Shown here piece by piece: positions 1 through 16,020 of a DNA stretch of 64,000 nucleotides. The stretch is from contig CP136063.1 in NCBI GenBank assembly GCA_032622095.1, positions 34,508,106 to 34,572,105 of the forward strand. Direction: 5' to 3'. Made by a program: the position numbers and the translations under genes. Every line of letters starts with the position of its first letter. The first letter of the stretch is position 1. The stretch is from Siphonodentalium dalli (lineage: Eukaryota; Mollusca; Scaphopoda; Gadilida; Siphonodentaliidae). The notes under the pieces are model-generated. The model was not told the origin of the DNA. It made no database searches and was given only the letters and a program-made list of their open reading frames with translations.

Positions 1-3000
1 ATACAGCCTGGATGTAAACTCTTATTAACATACAAACATTATGAGTAACATAACTAGGTATTCATTATATACGTATACAGCCTGGATGTAAACTCTTATT
101 AACATACAAACATTATGAGTAACATAACTAGGTATTCATTATATATGTATAGCAGCCTGGATGTAAACTCTTATTAACATACAAACATTATGAGTAACAT
201 AACTAGGTATTCATTATATATGTATACAGCCTGGATGTAAACTCTTATTAACATACAAACATTATGAGTAACATAACTAGGTATTCATTATATATGTATA
301 CAGACTGGATGTAAACTCTTATTAACATACAAACATTAGGAGTAACATAACTAGGTATTCATTATATACGTATACAGCAGACTGGATGTAAACTCTTATT
401 AACATACAAACATTATGAGTAACATAACTAGGTATTCATTATATATGTATAGCAGACTGGATGTAAACTCTTATTAACATACAAACATTATGAGTAACAT
501 AACTAGGTATTCATTATATATGTATACAGACTGGATGTAAACTCTTATTAACATACAAACATTATGAGTAACATAACTAGGTATTCATTATATATGTATA
601 CAGCCTGGATGTAAACTCTTATTAACATACAAACATTATGAGTAACATAACTAGGTATTCATTATATATGTATACAGCCTGGATGTAAACTCTTATTAAC
701 ATACAAACATTATGAGTAACATAACTAGGTATTCATTATATATGTATACAGCCTGGATGTAAACTCTTATTAACATACAAACATTATGAGTAACATAACT
801 AGGTATTCATTATATATGTATACAGACTGGATGTAAACTCTTATTAACATACAAACATTATGAGTAACATAACTAGGTATTCATTATATACGTATAGCAG
901 ACTGGATGTAAACTCTTATTAACATACAAACATTATGAGTAACATAACTAGGTATTCATTATATATGTATAGAGCAGACTGGATGTATACTCTTATTAAC
1001 ATACAAACATTATGAGTAACATAACTAGGTATTCATTATATATGTATAGAGCAGACTGGATGTAAACTCTTATTAACATACAAACATTATGAGTAACATA
1101 ACTAGGTATTCATTATATATGTATACAGCCTGGATGTAAACTCTTATTAACATACAAACATTATGAGTAACATAACTAGGTATTCATTATATATGTATAC
1201 AGACTGGATGTATACTCTTATTAACATACAAACATTATGAGTAACATAACTAGGTATTCATTATATATGTATACAGCCTGGATGTAAACTCTTATTAACA
1301 TACAAACATTATGAGTAACATAACTAGGTATTCATTATATATGTATACAGACTGGATGTAAACTCTTATTAACATACAAACATTATGAGTAACATAACTA
1401 GGTATTCATTATATACGTATACAGACTGGATGTAAACTCTTATTAACATACAAACATTATGAGTAACATAACTAGGTATTCATTATATATGTATACAGCC
1501 TGGATGTAAACTCTTATTAACATACAAACATTAGGAGTAACATAACTAGGTATTCATTATATATGTATACAGCAGACTGGATGTAAACTCTTATTAACAT
1601 ACAAACATTATGAGTAACATAACTAGGTATTCATTATATATGTATACAGACTGGATGTAAACTCTTATTAACATACAAACATTATGAGTAACATAACTAG
1701 GTATTCATTATATACGTATACAGACTGGATGTAAACTCTTATTAACATACAAACATTATGAGGTAACATAACTAGGTATTCATTATATATGTATACAGCC
1801 TGGATATAAACTCTTATTAACATACAAACATTATGAGTAACATAACTAGGTATTCATTATATATGTATACAGCCTGGATGTAAACTCTTATTAATATACA
1901 AACATTATGAGTAACATAACTAGGTATTCATTATATATGTATACAGCCTGGATGTAAACTCTTATTAACATACAAACATTATGAGTAACATAACTAGGTA
2001 TTCATTATATATGTATATCAGACTGGATGTAAACTCTTATTAACATACAAACATTATGAGTAACATAACTAGGTATTCATTATATATGTATACAGCCTGG
2101 ATGTAAACTCTTATTAACATACAAACATTATGAGTAACATAACTAGGTATTCATTATATATGTATACAGCCTGGATATAAACTCTTATTAACATACAAAC
2201 ATTATGAGTAACATAACTAGGTATTCATTATATATGTATACAGACTGGATGGAAACTCTTATTAATATACAAACATTATGAGTAACATAACTAGGTATTC
2301 ATTATATATGTATACAGCCTGGATGTAAACTCTTATTAACATACAAACATTATGAGTAACATAACTAGGTATTCATTATATATGTATACAGACTGGATGT
2401 AAACTCTTATTAACATACAAACATTATGAGTAACATAACTAGGTATTCATTATATATGTATACAGCCTGGATGTAAACTCTTATTAACATACAAACATTA
2501 TGAGTAACATAACTAGGTATTCATTATATATGTATACAGCCTGGATGTAAACTCTTATTAACATACAAACATTATGAGTAACATAACTAGGTATTCATTA
2601 TATATGTATACAGACTGGATGTAAACTCTTATTAACATACAAACATTATGAGTAACATAACTAGGTATTCATTATATATGTATACAGCCTGGATGCAAAC
2701 TCTTATTAACATACAAACATTATGAGTAACATAACTAGGTATTCATTATATATGTATACAGCCTGGATGTAAACTCTTATTAACATACAAACATTATGAG
2801 TAACATAACTAGGTATTCATTATATATGTATACAGCCTGGATGTAAACTCTTATTAACATACAAACATTAGGAGTAACATAACTAGGTATTCATTATATA
2901 TGTATACAGCCTGGATGTAAACTCTTATTAACATACAAACATTATGAGTAACATAACTAGGTATTCATTATATATGTATACAGCCTGGATGTAAACTCTT

Positions 3001-6000
3001 ATTAACATACAAACATTATGAGTAACATAACTAGGTATTCATTATATGTGTATACAGCCTGGATGGTAACTCTTATTAACATACAAACATTATGAGTAAC
3101 ATAACTAGGTATTCATTATATATGTATACAGCCTGGATGTAAACTCTTATTAACATACAAACATTATGAGTAACATAACTAGGTATTCATTATATGTGTA
3201 TACAGCCTGGATGGTAACTCTTATTAACATACAAACATTATGAGTAACATAACTAGGTATTCATTATATATGTATACAGCCTGGATGTAAACTCTTATTA
3301 ACATACAAACATTATGAGTAACATAACTAGGTATTCATTATATATGTATACAGCCTGGATGTAAACTCTTATTAACATACAAACATTATGAGTAACATAA
3401 CTAGGTATTCATTATATATGTATACAGCCTGGATGTAAACTCTTATTAACATACAAACATTATGAGTAACATAACTAGGTATTCATTATATATGTATAGC
3501 AGACTGGATGTAAACTCTTATTAACATACAAACATTATGAGTAACATAACTAGGTATTCATTATATATGTATAGCAGACTGGATGTAAACTCTTATTAAC
3601 ATACAAACATTATGAGTAACATAACTAGGTATTCATTATATATGTATAGCAGACTGGATGTAAACTCTTATTAACATACAAACATTATGAGTAACATAAC
3701 TAGGTATTCATTATATATGTATAGCAGACTGGATGTAAACTCTTATTAACATACAAACATTATGAGTAACATAACTAGGTATTCATTATATATGTATACA
3801 GCCGGGATGTAAACTCTTATTAACATACAAACATTAGGAGTAACATAACTAGGTATTCATTATATATGTATACAGCCTGGATGTAAACTCTTATTAACAT
3901 ACAAACATTATGAGTAACATAACTAGGTATTCATTATATATGTATACAGACTGGATGTAAACTCTTATTAACATACAAACATTATGAGTAACATAACTAG
4001 GTATTCATTATATATGTATACAGCCGGGATGTAAACTCTTATTAACATACAAACATTAGGAGTAACATAACTAGGTATTCATTATATATGTATAGCAGAC
4101 TGGATGTAAACTCTTATTAACATACAAACATTATGAGTAACATAACTAGGTATTCATTATATATGTATACAGCCGGGATGTAAACTCTTATTAACATACA
4201 AACATTATGAGTAACATAACTAGGTATTCATTATATATGTATAGCAGACTGGATGTAAACTCTTATTAACATACAAACATTATGAGTAACATAACTAGGT
4301 ATTCATTATATATGTATAGCAGACTGGATGTAAACTCTTATTAACATACAAACATTATGAGTAACATAACTAGGTATTCATTATATATGTATACAGCCGG
4401 GATGTAAACTCTTATTAACATACAAACATTATGAGTAACATAACTAGGTATTCATTATATATGTATAGCAGACTGGATGTAAACTCTTATTAACATACAA
4501 ACATTATGAGTAACATAACTAGGTATTCATTATATATGTATAGCAGACTGGATGTAAACTCTTATTAACATACAAACATTATGAGTAACATAACTAGGTA
4601 TTCATTATATATGTATAGCAGACTGGATGTAAACTCTTATTAACATACAAACATTATGAGTAACATAACTAGGTATTCATTATATATGTATAGCAGACTG
4701 GATGTAAACTCTTATTAACATACAAACATTATGAGTAACATAACTAGGTATTCATTATATATGTATAGCAGACTGGATGTAAACTCTTATTAACATACAA
4801 ACATTATGAGTAACATAACTAGGTATTCATTATATATGTATACAGCCGGGATGTAAACTCTTATTAACATACAAACATTATGAGTAACATAACTAGGTAT
4901 TCATTATATATGTATAGCAGACTGGATGTAAACTCTTATTAACATACAAACATTATGAGTAACATAACTAGGTATTCATTATATATGTATAGCAGACTGG
5001 ATGTAAACTCTTATTAACATACAAACATTATGAGTAACATAACTAGGTATTCATTATATATGTATACAGCCGGGATGTAAACTCTTATTAACATACAAAC
5101 ATTATGAGTAACATAACTAGGTATTCATTATATATGTATAGCAGACTGGATGTAAACTCTTATTAACATACAAACATTATGAGTAACATAACTAGGTATT
5201 CATTATATATGTATAGCAGACTGGATGTAAACTCTTATTAACATACAAACATTATGAGTAACATAACTAGGTATTCATTATATATGTATACAGCCGGGAT
5301 GTAAACTCTTATTAACATACAAACATTAGGAGTAACATAACTAGGTATTCATTATATATGTATACAGCCTGGATGTAAACTCTTATTAACATACAAACAT
5401 TATGAGTAACATAACTAGGTATTCATTATATATGTATACAGACTGGATGTAAACTCTTATTAACATACAAACATTATGAGTAACATAACTAGGTATTCAT
5501 TATATATGTATACAGCCTGGATGTAAACTCTTATTAACATACAAACATTATGAGTAACATAACTAGGTATTCATTATATATGTATACAGCCTGGATGTAA
5601 ACTCTTATTAACATACAAACATTATGAGTAACATAACTAGGTATTCATTATATACGTATAGCAGACTGGATGTAAACTCTTATTAACATACAAACATTAT
5701 GAGTAACATAACTAGGTATTCATTATATATGTATACAGCCTGGATGTAAACTCTTATTAACATACAAACATTATGAGTAACATAACTAGGTATTCATTAT
5801 ATATGTATACAGCCTGGATGTAAACTCTTATTAACATACAAACATTATGAGGTAACATAACTAGGTATTCATTATATATGTATACAGCCTGGATGGAAAC
5901 TCTTATTAACATACAAACATTAGGAGTAACATAACTAGGTATTCATTATATATGTATACAGCCTGGATGTAAACTCTTATTAACATACAAACATTATGAG

Positions 6001-9000
6001 TAACATAACTAGGTATTCATTATATATGTATACAGCCTGGATGGAAACTCTTATTAACATACAAACATTATGAGTAACATAACTAGGTATTCATTATATA
6101 TGTATAGCAGACTGGATGTAAACTCTTATTAACATACAAACATTATGAGTAACATAACTAGGTATTCATTATATATGTATAGCAGACTGGATGTAAACTC
6201 TTATTAACATACAAACATTATGAGTAACATAACTAGGTATTCATTATATATGTATAGCAGACTGGATGTAAACTCTTATTAACATACAAACATTATGAGT
6301 AACATAACTAGGTATTCATTATATATGTATAGAGACTGGATGGTAACTCTTATTAACATACAAACATTATGAGTAACATAACTAGGTATTCATTATATAT
6401 GTATAGAGACTGGATGTAAACTCTTATTAACATACAAACATTAGGAGTAACATAACTAGGTATTCATTATATATGTATACAGCAGACTGGATGTAAACTC
6501 TTATTAACATACAAACATTATGAGTAACATAACTAGGTATTCATTATATATGTATAGCAGACTGGATGTAAACTCTTATTAACATACAAACATTATGAGT
6601 AACATAACTAGGTATTCATTATATATGTATAGAGACTGGATGTAAACTCTTATTAACATACAAACATTAGGAGTAACATAACTAGGTATTCATTATATAT
6701 GTATACAGCAGACTGGATGTAAACTCTTATTAACATACAAACATTATGAGTAACATAACTAGGTATTCATTATATATGTATAGCAGACTGGATGTAAACT
6801 CTTATTAACATACAAACATTATGAGTAACATAACTAGGTATTCATTATATATGTATAGCAGACTGGATGTAAACTCTTATTAACATACAAACATTATGAG
6901 TAACATAACTAGGTATTCATTATATATGTATAGCAGACTGGATGTAAACTCTTATTAACATACAAACATTATGAGTAACATAACTAGGTATTCATTATAT
7001 ATGTATACAGACTGGATGTAAACTCTTATTAACATACAAACATTATGAGTAACATAACTAGGTATTCATTATATACGTATACAGCCTGGATGGTAACTCT
7101 TATTAACATACAAACATTATGAGTAACATAACTAGGTATTCATTATATATGTATACAGCCTGGATGGTAACTCTTATTAACATACAAACATTATGAGTAA
7201 CATAACTAGGTATTCATTATATATGTATACAGCCTGGATGGTAACTCTTATTAACATACAAACATTATGAGTAACATAACTAGGTATTCATTATATATGT
7301 ATACAGCCTGGATGTAAACTCTTATTAACATACAAACATTATGAGTAACATAACTAGGTATTCATTATATATGTATACAGCCTGGATGTAAACTCTTATT
7401 AACATACAAACATTATGAGTAACATAACTAGGTATTCATTATATATGTATAGAGCCTGGATGTAAACTCTTATTAACATACAAACATTATGAGTAACATA
7501 ACTAGGTATTCATTATATATGTATACAGCCTGGATGTAAACTCTTATTAACATACAAACATTAGGAGTAACATAACTAGGTATTCATTATATATGTATAC
7601 AGCCTGGATGTAAACTCTTATTAACATACAAACATTATGAGTAACATAACTAGGTATTCATTATATATGTATAGCAGACTGGATCTAAACTCTTATTAAC
7701 ATACAAACATTATGAGTAACATAACTAGGTATTCATTATATATGTATACAGCCTGGATGCAAACTCTTATTAACATACAAACATTATGAGTAACATAACT
7801 AGGTATTCATTATATATGTATAGCAGACTGGATCTAAACTCTTATTAACATACAAACATTATGAGTAACATAACTAGGTATTCATTATATATGTATACAG
7901 CCTGGATGCAAACTCTTATTAACATACAAACATTATGAGTAACATAACTAGGTATTCATTATATATGTATACAGCCTGGATGTAAACTCTTATTAACATA
8001 CAAACATTATGAGTAACATAACTAGGTATTCATTATATATGTATACAGCCTGGATGTAAACTCTTATTAACATACAAACATTATGAGTAACATAACTAGG
8101 TATTCATTATATATGTATACAGCCTGGATGGTAACTCTTATTAACATACAAACATTATGAGTAACATAACTAGGTATTCATTATATATGTATACAGCCTG
8201 GATGTAAACTCTTATTAACATACAAACATTATGAGTAACATAACTAGGTATTCATTATATATGTATACAGCCTGGATGTAAACTCTTATTAACATACAAA
8301 CATTATGAGTAACATAACTAGGTATTCATTATATATGTATACAGCCTGGATGTAAACTCTTATTAACATACAAACATTATGAGTAACATAACTAGGTATT
8401 CATTATATATGTATACAGCCTGGATGTAAACTCTTATTAACATACAAACATTATGAGTAACATAACTAGGTATTCATTATATATGTATACAGCCTGGATG
8501 TAAACTCTTATTAACATACAAACATTATGAGTAACATAACTAGGTATTCATTATATATGTATACAGCAGACTGGATGGTAACTCTTATTAACATACAAAC
8601 ATTATGAGTAACATAACTAGGTATTCATTATATATGTATACAGCCTGGATGGTAACTCTTATTAACATACAAACATTATGAGTAACATAACTAGGTATTC
8701 ATTATATATGTATACAGACTGGATGCAAACTCTTATTAACATACAAACATTATGAGTAACATAACTAGGTATTCATTATATATGTATAGCAGACTGGATC
8801 TAAACTCTTATTAACATACAAACATTATGAGTAACATAACTAGGTATTCATTATATATGTATACAGCCTGGATGTAAACTCTTATTAACATACAAACATT
8901 ATGAGTAACATAACTAGGTATTCATTATATATGTATACAGCCTGGATGTAAACTCTTATTAACATACAAACATTATGAGTAACATAACTAGGTATTCATT

Positions 9001-11829
9001 ATATATGTATACAGACTGGATGTAAACTCTTATTAACATACAAACATTATGAGTAACATAACTAGGTATTCATTATATATGTATACAGCCTGGATGGTAA
9101 CTCTTATTAACATACAAACATTATGAGTAACATAACTAGGTATTCATTATATATGTATACAGACTGGATGTAAACTCTTATTAACATACAAACATTATGA
9201 GTAACATAACTAGGTATTCATTATATACGTATACAGCCTGGATGGTAACTCTTATTAACATACAAACATTATGAGTAACATAACTAGGTATTCATTATAT
9301 ATGTATACAGACTGGATGTAAACTCTTATTAACATACAAACATTATGAGTAACATAACTAGGTATTCATTATATACGTATACAGCCTGGATGGTAACTCT
9401 TATTAACATACAAACATTATGAGTAACATAACTAGGTATTCATTATATATGTATAGCAGCCTGGATGTAAACTCTTATTAACATACAAACATTATGAGTA
9501 ACATAACTAGGTATTCATTATATATGTATACAGACTGGATGTAAACTCTTATTAACATACAAACATTATGAGTAACATAACTAGGTATTCATTATATATG
9601 TATACAGACTGGATGTAAACTCTTATTAACATACAAACATTATGAGTAACATAACTAGGTATTCATTATATATGTATACAGCCTGGATGGTAACTCTTAT
9701 TAACATACAAACATTATGAGTAACATAACTAGGTATTCATTATATATGTATACAGACTGGATGTAAACTCTTATTAACATACAAACATTATGAGTAACAT
9801 AACTAGGTATTCATTATATATGTATACAGACTGGATGTAAACTCTTATTAACATACAAACATTATGAGTAACATAACTAGGTATTCATTATATATGTATA
9901 CAGCCTGGATGGTAACTCTTATTAACATACAAACATTATGAGTAACATAACTAGGTATTCATTATATATGTATAGCAGACTGGATGTAAACTCTTATTAA
10001 CATACAAACATTATGAGTAACATAACTAGGTATTCATTATATATGTATACAGCCTGGATGTAAACTCTTATTAACATACAAACATTATGAGTAACATAAC
10101 TAGGTATTCATTATATATGTATAGCAGACTGGATGTAAACTCTTATTAACATACAAACATTATGAGTAACATAACTAGGTATTCATTATATATGTATACA
10201 GCCTGGATGGTAACTCTTATTAACATACAAACATTATGAGTAACATAACTAGGTATTCATTATATATGTATACAGACTGGATGTAAACTCTTATTAACAT
10301 ACAAACATTATGAGTAACATAACTAGGTATTCATTATATATGTATAGCAGACTGGATGTAAACTCTTATTAACATACAAACATTATGAGTAACATAACTA
10401 GGTATTCATTATATATGTATAGAGCCTGGATGCAAACTCTTATTAACATACAAACATTATGAGTAACATAACTAGGTATTCATTATATATGTATACAGCC
10501 TGGATGTAAACTCTTATTAATATACAAACATTATGAGTAACATAACTAGGTATTCATTATATATGTATACAGCCTGGATGGAAACTCTTATTAACATACA
10601 AACATTAGGAGTAACATAACTAGGTATTCATTATATATGTATAGCAGACTGGATGTAAACTCTTATTAACATACAAACATTATGAGTAACATAACTAGGT
10701 ATTCATTATATATGTATAGCAGACTGGATGTAAACTCTTATTAACATACAAACATTATGAGTAACATAACTAGGTATTCATTATATATGTATACAGCCTG
10801 GATGTAAACTCTTATTAACATACAAACATTATGAGTAACATAACTAGGTATTCATTATATATGTATACAGCCTGGATGGAAACTCTTATTAACATACAAA
10901 CATTATGAGTAACATAACTAGGTATTCATTATATATGTATAGCAGACTGGATGTAAACTCTTATTAACATACAAACATTATGAGTAACATAACTAGGTAT
11001 TCATTATATATGTATACAGCCTGGATGTAAACTCTTATTAACATACAAACATTATGAGTAACATAACTAGGTATTCATTATATATGTATACAGCCTGGAT
11101 GTAAACTCTTATTAACATACAAACATTATGAGTAACATAACTAGGTATTCATTATATATGTATAGCAGACTGGATGTAAACTCTTATTAACATACAAACA
11201 TTATGAGTAACATAACTAGGTATTCATTATATATGTATAGAGACTGGATGGTAACTCTTATTAACATACAAACATTATGAGTAACATAACTAGGTATTCA
11301 TTATATATGTATAGCAGACTGGATGTAAACTCTTATTAACATACAAACATTAGGAGGTAACATAACTAGGTATTCATTATATATGTATACAGCCTGGATG
11401 TAAACTCTTATTAACATACAAACATTATGAGTAACATAACTAGGTATTCATTATATATGTATAGAGCCTGGATGCAAACTCTTATTAACATACAAACATT
11501 ATGAGTAACATAACTAGGTATTCATTATATATGTATACAGCCTGGATGTAAACTCTTATTAACATACAAACATTATGAGTAACATAACTAGGTATTCATT
11601 ATATATGTATACAGCCTGGATGTAAACTCTTATTAACATACAAACATTATGAGTAACATAACTAGGTATTCATTATATATGTATACAGCCTGGATGTAAA
11701 CTCTTATTAACATACAAACATTATGAGTAACATAACTAGGTATTCATTATATATGTATACAGCCTGGATGTAAACTCTTATTAACATACAAACATTAGGA
11801 GGTAACATAACTAGGTATTCATTATATAT

Positions 11830-12273
11830 GTATACAGACTGGATGTAAACTCTTATTAACATACACACATTATGAGTAACATAACTAGGTATTCATTATA
11901 TATGTATACAGACTGGATGTAAACTCTTATTAACATACACACATTATGAGTAACATAACTAGGTATTCATTATATACGTATACAGACTGGATGTAAACTC
12001 TTATTAACATACAAACATTATGAGTAACATAACTAGGTATTCATTATATATGTATACAGACTGGATGTAAACTCTTATTAACATACACACATTATGAGTA
12101 ACATAACTAGGTATTCATTATATATGTATACAGACTGGATGTAAACTCTTATTAACATACACACATTATGAGTAACATAACTAGGTATTCATTATATACG
12201 TATACAGACTGGATGTAAACTCTTATTAACATACAAACATTATGAGTAACATAACTAGGTATTCATTATATAT
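11830..12273 (+). repeat. Higher-order repeat: duplicated 222-bp trimer in domain A
   Basis: The rare variant ACATACACAC (instead of ACATACAAAC) occurs at about 11,861, 11,935, 12,083 and 12,157. The spacing is 74, 148 and 74 bp. Two variant monomers followed by one ordinary monomer that ends a TATACGTATA-bearing junction are thus repeated once as a block. This shows that blocks of three monomers, not only single monomers, are copied. Confidence 0.8.
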
Positions 12274-15090
12274 GTATACAGCAGACTGGATGTAAACTCT
12301 TATTAACATACAAACATTATGAGGTAACATAACTAGGTATTCATTATATATGTATACAGCCTGGATGCAAACTCTTATTAACATACAAACATTATGAGTA
12401 ACATAACTAGGTATTCATTATATATGTATACAGACTGGATGTAAACTCTTATTAACATACAAACATTATGAGTAACATAACTAGGTATTCATTATATATG
12501 TATACAGCCTGGATGTAAACTCTTATTAACATACAAACATTATGAGTAACATAACTAGGTATTCATTATATATGTATACAGCCTGGATGTAAACTCTTAT
12601 TAACATACAAACATTATGAGTAACATAACTAGGTATTCATTATATATGTATACAGCCTGGATGTAAACTCTTATTAACATACAAACATTAGGAGTAACAT
12701 AACTAGGTATTCATTATATATGTATACCAGACTGGATGTAAACTCTTATTAATATACAAACATTATGAGTAACATAACTAGGTATTCATTATATATGTAT
12801 AGAGCCTGGATGTAAACTCTTATTAACATACAAACATTATGAGTAACATAACTAGGTATTCATTATATATGTATACAGACTGGATGTAAACTCTTATTAA
12901 CATACAAACATTATGAGTAGCATAACTAGGTATTCATTATATATGTATACAGCCTGGATGTAAACTCTTATTAACATACAAACATTATGAGTAACATAAC
13001 TAGGTATTCATTATATATGTATACAGCCTGGATGTAAACTCTTATTAACATACAAACATTATGAGTAACATAACTCGGTATTCATTATATGTGTATAGCG
13101 GACTGGATGTAAACTCTTATTAACATACAAACATTATGAGTAACATAACTAGGTATTCATTATATGTGTATACAGACTGGATGTAAACTCTTATTAACAT
13201 ACAAACATTAGGAGTAACATAACTAGGTATTCATTATATATGTATACAGCCTGGATGTAAACTCTTATTAACATACAAACATTAGGAGTAACATAACTAG
13301 GTATTCATTATATATGTATACAGCCTGGATGTAAACTCTTATTAACATACAAACATTAGGAGTAACATAACTAGGTATTCATTATATATGTATACAGCCT
13401 GGATGTAAACTCTTATTAACATACAAACATTATGAGTAACATAACTAGGTATTCATTATATATGTATACAGCAGACTGGATGTAAACTCTTATTAACATA
13501 CAAACATTATGAGTAACATAACTAGGTATTCATTATATACGTATACAGACTGGATGTAAACTCTTATTAACATACAAACATTATGAGTAACATAACTAGG
13601 TATTCATTATATACGTATACAGACTGGATGTAAACTCTTATTAACATACAAACATTATGAGTAACATAACTAGGTATTCATTATATATGTATACAGACTG
13701 GATGTAAACTCTTATTAACATACAAACATTATGAGTAACATAACTAGGTATTCATTATATATGTATACAGCCTGGATGTAAACTCTTATTAACATACAAA
13801 CATTATGAGTAACATAACTCGGTATTCATTATATATGTATACAGCCTGGATGTAAACTCTTATTAACATACAAACATTATGAGTAACATAACTAGGTATT
13901 CATTATATATGTATACAGCCTGGATGTAAACTCTTATTAACATACAAACATTATGAGTAACATAACTAGGTATTCATTATATATGTATACAGCCTGGATG
14001 TAAACTCTTATTAACATACAAACATTATGAGTAACATAACTAGGTATTCATTATATATGTATACAGCCTGGATGTAAACTCTTATTAACATACAAACATT
14101 ATGAGTAACATAACTAGGTATTCATTATATATGTATACAGACTGGATGTAAACTCTTATTAACATACAAACATTATGAGTAACATAACTAGGTATTCATT
14201 ATATATGTATACAGCCTGGATGTAAACTCTTATTAACATACAAACATTATGAGTAACATAACTAGGTATTCATTATATATGTATACAGACTGGATGTAAA
14301 CTCTTATTAACATACAAACATTATGAGTAACATAACTAGGTATTCATTATATATGTATACAGCCTGGATGTAAACTCTTATTAACATACAAACATTATGA
14401 GTAACATAACTAGGTATTCATTATATATGTATACAGACTGGATGTAAACTCTTATTAACATACAAACATTATGAGTAACATAACTAGGTATTCATTATAT
14501 ATGTATACAGCCTGGATGTAAACTCTTATTAACATACAAACATTATGAGTAACATAACTAGGTATTCATTATATATGTATACAGACTGGATGGAAACTCT
14601 TATTAACATACAAACATTATGAGTAACATAACTAGGTATTCATTATATATGTATACAGCCTGGATGTAAACTCTTATTAACATACAAACATTATGAGTAA
14701 CATAACTAGGTATTCATTATATATGTATACAGCCTGGATGTAAACTCTTATTAACATACAAACATTATGAGTAACATAACTAGGTATTCATTATATATGT
14801 ATAGCAGACTGGATGTAAACTCTTATTAACATACAAACATTATGAGTAACATAACTAGGTATTCATTATATATGTATACAGACTGGATGTAAACTCTTAT
14901 TAACATACAAACATTATGAGTAACATAACTAGGTATTCATTATATATGTATAGCAGACTGGATGTAAACTCTTATTAACATACAAACATTAGGAGTAACA
15001 TAACTAGGTATTCATTATATATGTATACAGCCTGGATGTAAACTCTTATTAACATACAAACATTATGAGTAACATAACTAGGTATTCATT

Positions 15091-15475
15091 ATATACGTAT
15101 AGCAGACTGGATGTAAACTCTTATTAACATACAAACATTAGGAGTAACATAACTAGGTATTCATTATATATGTATAGCAGACTGGATGTAAACTCTTATT
15201 AACATACAAACATTATGAGTAACATAACTAGGTATTCATTATATACGTATAGCAGACTGGATGTAAACTCTTATTAACATACAAACATTAGGAGTAACAT
15301 AACTAGGTATTCATTATATATGTATAGCAGACTGGATGTAAACTCTTATTAACATACAAACATTATGAGTAACATAACTAGGTATTCATTATATACGTAT
15401 AGCAGACTGGATGTAAACTCTTATTAACATACAAACATTAGGAGTAACATAACTAGGTATTCATTATATATGTAT
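15091..15475 (+). repeat. Higher-order repeat: 150-bp dimer, three copies
   Basis: The junction ATATACGTATAGCAG recurs at 15,091, 15,241 and 15,391, exactly 150 bp apart. It alternates with an ATATATGTATAGCAG junction, and TAGGAG alternates with TATGAG monomers. This is a clean two-monomer unit of 75+75 bp repeated three times. Confidence 0.8.
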
Positions 15476-15911
15476 AGCAGACTGGATGTAAACTCTTATT
15501 AACATACAAACATTATGAGTAACATAACTAGGTATTCATTATATATGTATACAGACTGGATGTAAACTCTTATTAACATACAAACATTATGAGTAACATA
15601 ACTAGGTATTCATTATATATGTATACAGCCTGGATGTAAACTCTTATTAACATACAAACATTATGAGTAACATAACTAGGTATTCATTATATATGTATAC
15701 AGCCTGGATGTAAACTCTTATTAACATACAAACATTATGAGTAACATAACTAGGTATTCATTATATATGTATACAGCCTGGATGTAAACTCTTATTAACA
15801 TACAAACATTATGAGTAACATAACTAGGTATTCATTATATATGTATACAGCCTGGATGTAAACTCTTATTAACATACAAACATTATGAGTAACATAACTA
15901 GGTATTCATTA

Positions 15912-16020
15912 TATGTGTATACAGACTGGATGTAAACTCCTTAACATCCAGTCTGTACTACACATATAATGAATATAGTTATGTTACTTTCATAATTGTT
16001 TGTATGGTTATAAGAATTAA
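15912..16020 (-). repeat. Single inverted, diverged satellite monomer forming a hairpin
   Basis: At 15,941 the array switches strand for one monomer: the reverse complement of the standard unit runs to about 16,015, with more substitutions than its neighbours, then the forward array resumes mid-monomer. The forward segment around 15,912-15,937 and the inverted segment at 15,943-15,966 are near-perfect reverse complements around a few unpaired bases, so this spot can form a stem of about 20 bp. It is the only orientation change I see in the satellite block. Confidence 0.85.
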
